A stretch of DNA of 27,578 nucleotides, from IMG/VR virus record IMGVR_UViG_3300002514_000197, positions 1 to 27,578 of that record; one strand, written 5' to 3'. The position numbers were made by a program, and so were the translations under genes. This document shows positions 22,536-27,578 of the stretch, in pieces. The notes beneath the pieces were generated by a model, which worked only from the letters and a program-made list of their open reading frames with translations, ran no database searches and had not been told where the DNA came from. The stretch's first letter is position 1. The number at the start of each line of letters is the position of its first letter. Source of the DNA: a virus.

Positions 22536-23334
22536 CGCTTTGTAGCTCCCCTACAAGCTCTTGCAGCTTAAGCACTTTCTTCAGAAGATCACCATCTATC
22601 CACTGGCCCTTGAACGAGTCAATCACCTCCAACACCGGCTCAAAGTTATTGTTCTTACTTGACTCACTGTGTACGGCTTCTCTCAGCCTAGCAATCTCAG
22701 TGTTGAGGAATATTTTAAGACCCAACCCATTGTCAGAAAACGAATTAATGTACTTTTGTAGGAGCGTTTCTTGCTCCGCAAGCAACTTCTTGTCAAACAT
22801 AGCATTAAACTTTTTAATATGAGTTCGCATAACAAGCTTGTCCGTCGACACTTTCTTGCTTTTTTTTGCCTCTGCGAGAGGTCTTTTCGTCATATACCCC
22901 AAAAACTGCTCTTCCAGAATAACCCTACTCTTGGGGCCGAGTTCCCCGCTGAACAACTGGTATGCCGTTGCCATAGAGGTGTACGATGGTACAAAATTAT
23001 CAAACACCTCAGAAGACAGCAACTTGTTTATCTTATTAATAAGGCTCGTCTGTTCTGCGAACATTTCATCTTGCGGAAGAGCAGCATGTTGGCTACAAGC
23101 CTCTTTGAGCACTTTCTCTGCCTGTCGGGGCGTGACGCCGTCAGTCGATAAAATAGATTTATAGATGGAAAGTTCACCCTTCAGCAAAGAATTCGCACCA
23201 AAAGACTCTTTCAAGATCTTTAAAATAACTTTCTTTCTCTCGACATCGTTGGCGATGATGGACTTAGTTAACTCTTTAGAGAGAACTTCAAACAAGAACG
23301 CCGTATTTCTTTTTTTATTGTGTTTTAGTCTCAT
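22525..23334 (-). CDS. Uncharacterised helical 269-aa protein downstream of portal
   Basis: I do not recognise this family. The protein has a basic N-terminus (MRLKHNKKRN), is predominantly helical by eye with many Lys/Glu/Leu repeats, and has no membrane segment. It overlaps the 3' end of the portal gene by 20 bases and the next gene by 11 bases. In T4 the equivalent interval between portal and protease holds the prohead core genes 67 and 68, which are much smaller; position makes a head-assembly or core role plausible, but no sequence similarity is claimed. Confidence 0.8.
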   Translation of the reverse strand: MRLKHNKKRNTAFLFEVLSKELTKSIIANDVERKKVILKILKESFGANSLLKGELSIYKSILSTDGVTPRQAEKVLKEACSQHAALPQDEMFAEQTSLINKINKLLSSEVFDNFVPSYTSMATAYQLFSGELGPKSRVILEEQFLGYMTKRPLAEAKKSKKVSTDKLVMRTHIKKFNAMFDKKLLAEQETLLQKYINSFSDNGLGLKIFLNTEIARLREAVHSESSKNNNFEPVLEVIDSFKGQWIDGDLLKKVLKLQELVGELQSDVG

Positions 23335-25297
23335 TTAGTTTAATCTCTAATCCTTCAAGCATGCTGTCTATCTCTCGCTTTGATCCGAATATGTGTTTCT
23401 CTTCCCTCGATAAACCATCTTCTTCTATATAATTAGAGTCTTTGCCCTCTGAAAGATACCCCTGGAAAGGTAATTCTACAGCATTCCTTATCTCAGACCC
23501 TGTCCAAGTCCCCCTATGTGTTCTTCGAGGGCCCTGCTCAAGGGGGACAATATTCTTCTTTGTTTCTTTTTTAAAAGCGACTGCTGCCTTATCCCTTCTT
23601 TTAGGCTTATGTGTTTTTCCTTTCCACTTCGGCTTTGTATACTCTGGGGCCCCCGGAACGGGGTCCGGTGACTCAGTGACTTCCTCTCCCGGCTTTGCTA
23701 GTAACACATCATCTTCCACTTCTCCACCAGCGCCTTCTTCACCACCGGCCTCACTAGGTGGCTCTTCCGCGCCACCCAATTCGAATCCACCTCCCTCCAT
23801 CTCTGTGCCTCCGGTAAGGTCCATTCCCATAGCGGCTTCTTCGGCTTTGATTGATTGTTCAAGCGCTAAGTCAAGCTTTTTATCAAAGAACCTCTCTCTC
23901 TGCATGCGCAGCGTTTCTTTCTCAGATATATTAAAAATGTTCTCAAATACCCATCTACGAGAAAAGTACCCCTCCGACCCAGCAGAAGCGACATCAAATT
24001 TGGTCCTCCAGTGCTCTAGCTCTTGTAGTTCGGCGAGCTTGGAAGGGTTGTTCAGGGTCAGTCTAAAACTTGTAAGATCTCTACCGCGATAGCCAAGAGT
24101 AAAAAGATGGATGATCGCCACCTTTTCAAGTTCCGAGACAACAGACTTCTGTAGTCTCTGTATTGTTCTCGCAAATCGAATATCCTTTTGCGCCAAGGTT
24201 GTTTTATCTTCTGTCCCTCCTTCCATGTTTGTAAGGTAAGAGGCCGGTATCTTCAGCGCAGCAAATAGCTTATCTCTCAAATATCTGATATCATCGATGT
24301 CGCCTGTGTATGTGCCTCCCGGTAAGTTCTCTATCCTCGTGCCTTGCTGGCCCCCTCGAACAGGGATAAAATAATCCTCTTCAGTAGACATCGGATTATA
24401 ACGCAAATCTACTCGACCAGTATTTTGATTAACAATTTGATTCCTTTTCATCTGCGTTATAACGCGCTGCATGTACTGCTCAACGTCCTGTGGTGCGATA
24501 TTTCCCACATCCACATAGAACACTCTACGCTCCGGTGATCTTACGATACGATACGCCATAACAGCATCTTCCATTAACGTAAGTTGTCTCCAAATTCTAC
24601 GAGCGGGCTCTAAAACAGAAGTGCCATATGGAACATACTTATCATTACCTAAAATACGAAAATGTGCAACCTGCCAGTTCTCAAACGTCATCGCCCCCTG
24701 GTTCCACTGAAACTGCACGTATTTAGGGTTCGTCTTATCCTCGCCCTCTAGCCTTTCGATCTCATTCGATGGAAGACCTATGGCGTACTTAATGCCGTCA
24801 TTATCGTCAATGTCAAGGTAAAGAAAGAAGTCTCCATACTTACACATCGCTCGTGTCCATCCGAAAAGATTAAACTCCAAGTTAAGAATTTTAAAAAACA
24901 GGTTGTCTAATATGCCTTTTATCTCTTCACTATTGGTCTTGATATTTAACATATCATTAAGCTCATTGCTGGTAGTCATCTCGTCAGCATAGATGTCCAG
25001 CGCGGATGCGATTTCAGGAGTAAACTCCATCTGGTCAAAATCAATATACCGTTCGCCCCGCTGTTGATTTGACATATAGGAGAACGCAAGCGACTTATAG
25101 GGATTGTGGTCCTCTCGCTTAAACGATTGGCCAGAAGCAGACTTAAACTGACTCGCTTGGGTGGCGTACTGCCTAGACTTTAGCTGTCTTGGCTGCTCCC
25201 TGTCATAAACAGCAAGGGGTCCCGAAAGCAGCCTCGTTAGCTGTCTGTACAGCCTGCTGGCGGGGTTATTAGGATTTTTAATGTTGTTTTTTGCCAC
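23315..25297 (-). CDS. Portal vertex protein, T4 gp20-like
   Basis: The portal is the dodecameric ring at the unique capsid vertex through which DNA is packaged and to which the neck attaches. The gp20 signature is clear: RSPERRVFYVDVGN (253-266), then MSTEEDYFIPVRGG (303-316) and IENLPGG (322-328). The start codon is GTG at 25297, with a GGGG ribosome-binding stretch lying in the last codons of terminase; no better ATG is present. At 660 aa it is longer than T4 gp20 (524 aa). The excess is a C-terminal tail from about residue 490: Gly/Glu-rich and acidic to about 545, strongly Lys/Arg-rich to about 600, then a helical end. The last 20 bases overlap the next gene. Confidence 0.96.
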   Translation of the reverse strand: MAKNNIKNPNNPASRLYRQLTRLLSGPLAVYDREQPRQLKSRQYATQASQFKSASGQSFKREDHNPYKSLAFSYMSNQQRGERYIDFDQMEFTPEIASALDIYADEMTTSNELNDMLNIKTNSEEIKGILDNLFFKILNLEFNLFGWTRAMCKYGDFFLYLDIDDNDGIKYAIGLPSNEIERLEGEDKTNPKYVQFQWNQGAMTFENWQVAHFRILGNDKYVPYGTSVLEPARRIWRQLTLMEDAVMAYRIVRSPERRVFYVDVGNIAPQDVEQYMQRVITQMKRNQIVNQNTGRVDLRYNPMSTEEDYFIPVRGGQQGTRIENLPGGTYTGDIDDIRYLRDKLFAALKIPASYLTNMEGGTEDKTTLAQKDIRFARTIQRLQKSVVSELEKVAIIHLFTLGYRGRDLTSFRLTLNNPSKLAELQELEHWRTKFDVASAGSEGYFSRRWVFENIFNISEKETLRMQRERFFDKKLDLALEQSIKAEEAAMGMDLTGGTEMEGGGFELGGAEEPPSEAGGEEGAGGEVEDDVLLAKPGEEVTESPDPVPGAPEYTKPKWKGKTHKPKRRDKAAVAFKKETKKNIVPLEQGPRRTHRGTWTGSEIRNAVELPFQGYLSEGKDSNYIEEDGLSREEKHIFGSKREIDSMLEGLEIKLNETKTQ

Positions 25298-25300
25298 TTT

Positions 25301-26875
25301 CTACCCCTTCAGTAACCACGAATACTCTCTATACTTCTCAACCTCACCCGTCTGCTGTATCTCCTCGAACCCATGCATACCAGGAATTGTAGTATTCATG
25401 GTGGTGGGGTTGCGCACCATACATTTCAAAAATGTTTCTCTATAACTCACGTCCCTCTGCCCTTCAACAAAAACACTATCCTTAACCCAGCACCCAATTG
25501 CGCATGCCATTATAAGATCATCATTGCTTTTGCGTGACGCCTGCGGGCGTCCGGACTTCCAAACAAATTGCTCCATCTCAGCCAAGGTCCTTCTTGAATA
25601 TATTTTAATTAGTTTATTTCGTACAAACTCTTCCATTTTGGCAATTATCAAAGGTCTCGTTTTTTGTGTGGTGGCAAACCCTGGGATTGCTGTCGACATA
25701 TACTCTCCAATATAGCTCTCCACGTATTCGTGCGTACTCTTCTTGGAATAGTATATGTTCGGGTAACCTCTGTTAATTAACTTTTCTAAAACAGAAAAGC
25801 CCACGGTGTTATTTTCAACAACTAACATAGAGTTGCCGTACTGTTTTCCTGCGCTCATTAGAACCTCTGAAAAAATATCAGGCGTCGGCTTCCCTTTATA
25901 CTCAGCCACAACCTCATTAGTGTCAATTCTTATTACATGAAAGACAGAAAAATCATTACCATCTCCTCTTGCCACATCAGCCGAAATAAAATAATCAGCA
26001 GATTCATCATACTCCCGCCAGATCCACAAATTTCTATCAAACCCTGTTTTATATTTGGGGTCCTCACACCCCTCCTTCATTCTCTGTATATCTTCCGAAT
26101 CAAAAACAGTTTCACCAGACATGTTAAAATTGCACTCTAGTTCCTGTGCGATCTGTCTTCTTGACATATTACGAGTTTCTTTATCAAACCACTCCTGCCC
26201 CCTATCGGGATGTACTTCCCACGGTAGCACCGTCAGATTGAAATCATTTTCGCCACTCTCAGCTTTAGAGCAAATCTCATGGAACCAATTACCAACCCCA
26301 TTCGGAGTTGACAAAGCTATACACCGGCCGCCTGTCGAAAGTGTAGGGTACAAACCGGTCCATAATTCTTCGAGCCCATCAACGTGCGCGGCCTCGTCAA
26401 TAACCAATAAGGATAGCGCCTCAGAACGACCAGCGTCTCCGCTAGTTGACGAAGCTTTTATTTGTGACCCATTTGATAATTCAAATGATGCCCTATTGTC
26501 AATGGAAATGTTTGTAATTTGCATCCAAGCAGGCAAATTCTTAATCATCGCCTTAACCTTTTTAACCAAGTTGGAAGCCGTACCAAATTTAGTAGCAATG
26601 ACAAGAACGTTCTTATCCCTATGAAAAAGCATGAGCCACGCCACATATGCCGCAGTCACAGTAGAAATGCCGAGCTGCCTTGCCTTTAATATGACATTAA
26701 AGCGATAGTCGTTAAACTCATGCACCAGATCCCTCTGAAAGTCGTAAGTCTTAAACGGGATAAGGCCTCTCATGGGGTGGGATATTCTACAATAGCTGTT
26801 TATAAAATAAGCCGGGTCTTTACCCGATTTTACAATTTCTTTTACAATCTCGTCCTTTGAAAGCTCAAAAGACAT
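25301..26875 (-). CDS. Terminase large subunit, T4 gp17-like
   Basis: This is the ATP-driven DNA packaging motor and headful nuclease that docks on the portal. At 524 aa it is somewhat shorter than T4 gp17. The ATPase domain comes first: a deviant Walker A, KARQLGIST (64-72); Walker B, LLVIDE (156-161), with the catalytic Glu161; and a coupling motif LSTPNG (188-193). The RNase H-like nuclease follows: Asp300 in SADVARGDGND, Glu354 in LVVENN and Asp453 in NDDLIMA form the usual acidic triad. The gene starts at an ATG overlapping the upstream stop (TAATG) and ends with TAG three bases before the portal start. No small terminase subunit could be recognised in the window. Confidence 0.96.
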   Translation of the reverse strand: MSFELSKDEIVKEIVKSGKDPAYFINSYCRISHPMRGLIPFKTYDFQRDLVHEFNDYRFNVILKARQLGISTVTAAYVAWLMLFHRDKNVLVIATKFGTASNLVKKVKAMIKNLPAWMQITNISIDNRASFELSNGSQIKASSTSGDAGRSEALSLLVIDEAAHVDGLEELWTGLYPTLSTGGRCIALSTPNGVGNWFHEICSKAESGENDFNLTVLPWEVHPDRGQEWFDKETRNMSRRQIAQELECNFNMSGETVFDSEDIQRMKEGCEDPKYKTGFDRNLWIWREYDESADYFISADVARGDGNDFSVFHVIRIDTNEVVAEYKGKPTPDIFSEVLMSAGKQYGNSMLVVENNTVGFSVLEKLINRGYPNIYYSKKSTHEYVESYIGEYMSTAIPGFATTQKTRPLIIAKMEEFVRNKLIKIYSRRTLAEMEQFVWKSGRPQASRKSNDDLIMACAIGCWVKDSVFVEGQRDVSYRETFLKCMVRNPTTMNTTIPGMHGFEEIQQTGEVEKYREYSWLLKG

Positions 26876-27438
26876 TACGCTCTCCGAGTATCGTTCGGTG
26901 ACCTCTTGTTGGTACTTTGATCAAGGAAATTCTTAAACGATTTTTCAATGTCGCCGCGTTCTGGTTTGTTCTTTAGCACCGTAGCCTTAGTCTCCAGTCC
27001 ATCGTTGGGGGCAATCCCCTCAAGCCCGCCTATCTTGTAGCTCTTCTGGCACATAGCAAACACACGAACGCGACTCGTCTCTTGCACCAAGATATCGCAT
27101 TCCCCCATAGCTTTCAAGCTTAAAGTATCGCTAGTGATCTCTTTGTATTTTTTTTGCAGATGTTTCCTAATGTCCTCTATTGTTGCATCAATATCATTCT
27201 CAAACGGAGTTGAATACACCTCCTTGAGTGTACACTCCGTTTGATAGTTGATCGTAAGTGTGTCGCCCATGATCTTAACTTTGAAACCATCAATACGACG
27301 ACTATCGTATACAGGATGCCCTTCTTCCCTCTTAAGGCCAATCTTATACGGCTTGCCTTCCGAGTCTAATGCGCCATCATAACAATCTGCCGCTGCTTGG
27401 GCGATCCCTTTTACTATATCAAGTGTTTTTTGTGACAT
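26875..27438 (-). CDS. Uncharacterised 187-aa protein upstream of terminase
   Basis: I do not recognise the family. The protein is mixed alpha/beta with a strand-rich middle (residues about 52-75 and 105-135) and a basic, probably disordered C-terminus (KRSPNDTRRA). The start is well supported: GGAG lies 8 bases before the ATG. The stop TAA shares its last A with the terminase ATG (TAATG), so translation of the two is probably coupled. Its place directly before the large terminase is where a small terminase subunit often sits, but it lacks the coiled-coil look of T4 gp16 and I see no DNA-binding motif, so I leave it unnamed. Confidence 0.75.
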   Translation of the reverse strand: MSQKTLDIVKGIAQAAADCYDGALDSEGKPYKIGLKREEGHPVYDSRRIDGFKVKIMGDTLTINYQTECTLKEVYSTPFENDIDATIEDIRKHLQKKYKEITSDTLSLKAMGECDILVQETSRVRVFAMCQKSYKIGGLEGIAPNDGLETKATVLKNKPERGDIEKSFKNFLDQSTNKRSPNDTRRA

Positions 27439-27578
27439 CTTTTGGTCTCCATCCTTCTAGCCAACGTTGTTCTCTACTCTCAATGTACTGTATGTAGCAA
27501 TGTTCACAACATTGATATTTGCTGGTGTAAATATCATCTTTTATCGTCATCAACCTTTTTGTACAAACCGGACAATAT
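27419..27578 (-). CDS. Zinc-ribbon-like small protein, C-terminal part (N-terminus outside window)
   Basis: This frame is open from the right edge and ends at a TGA at 27419-27421; 52 residues are visible and the start lies beyond the window. It shows a CPVC knuckle close to the edge and a CCEHC knuckle about 20 residues later, the spacing of a zinc-ribbon or treble-clef site. A charged, Trp-rich tail follows (SREQRWLEGWRP). The gene overlaps the next one by 20 bases, consistent with a continuous late operon leading into terminase. The function is unknown; a DNA- or protein-binding zinc module is an inference from the cysteine pattern only. Confidence 0.65.
   Translation of the reverse strand, partial: YCPVCTKRLMTIKDDIYTSKYQCCEHCYIQYIESREQRWLEGWRPKDVTKNT

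Noticed and set aside
23442-24092. 216-codon plus-strand frame
   Set aside because: Antisense to the portal tail; its Pro/Ser-rich middle mirrors Gly/Glu codons.

Overview
The window is a late structural-gene segment of a divergent T4-superfamily myovirus (contractile tail). All supported genes lie on the minus strand, so biological order runs from 27578 down to 1. Gene families and synteny identify it as phage: T4-type portal, prohead protease, scaffold, major capsid protein, neck proteins, sheath and tube. The host cannot be read from the sequence. The gene style (bS21, the MKITK-type N-terminus, a zinc-ribbon protein) recalls uncultivated marine or aquatic phages, but that is an impression from memory. 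No tRNA, integrase, CRISPR array or insertion sequence was seen. No gene-free stretch exceeds 300 bases; the largest gaps are 15785-15915 and 12771-12869.

Packaging and head region (27578 to 15916): a partial zinc-ribbon protein, an unknown 187-aa protein, large terminase, gp20-like portal, two unknown soluble proteins, a small DUF1360-like membrane protein, one or two micro-genes, gp21-like prohead protease, three small proteins that share an amphipathic N-terminus, a phage-encoded ribosomal protein bS21, a small beta-rich protein, gp22-like scaffold and gp23-like major capsid protein. A strong intrinsic terminator follows the capsid gene.

Neck and tail region (15784 to 1): gp13-, gp14- and gp15-like neck and tail-completion proteins, an oversized sheath, the tube, a gp26-like protein overlapped by a shifted ORF (very probably a programmed-frameshift tail-assembly-chaperone pair), a small unknown protein, tape measure, a baseplate/tube-initiator candidate, a gp53/LysM-like wedge protein, a large hub-like protein, an unknown 448-aa protein and the first 25 codons of another gene. 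Packing is tight, with many TAATG, ATGA or short overlaps, implying translational coupling.

The main points of interest are: (1) a bS21 gene embedded among head genes; (2) a T7 slippery run where a +1 or -2 shift would fuse the gp26-like protein to a 59-residue extension just upstream of the tape measure; (3) a set of small proteins beside the protease with a repeated N-terminal peptide resembling a capsid-targeting or protease-cleaved leader; (4) a recurrent ACTANTTANTA-like intergenic motif that may be this phage's late promoter.
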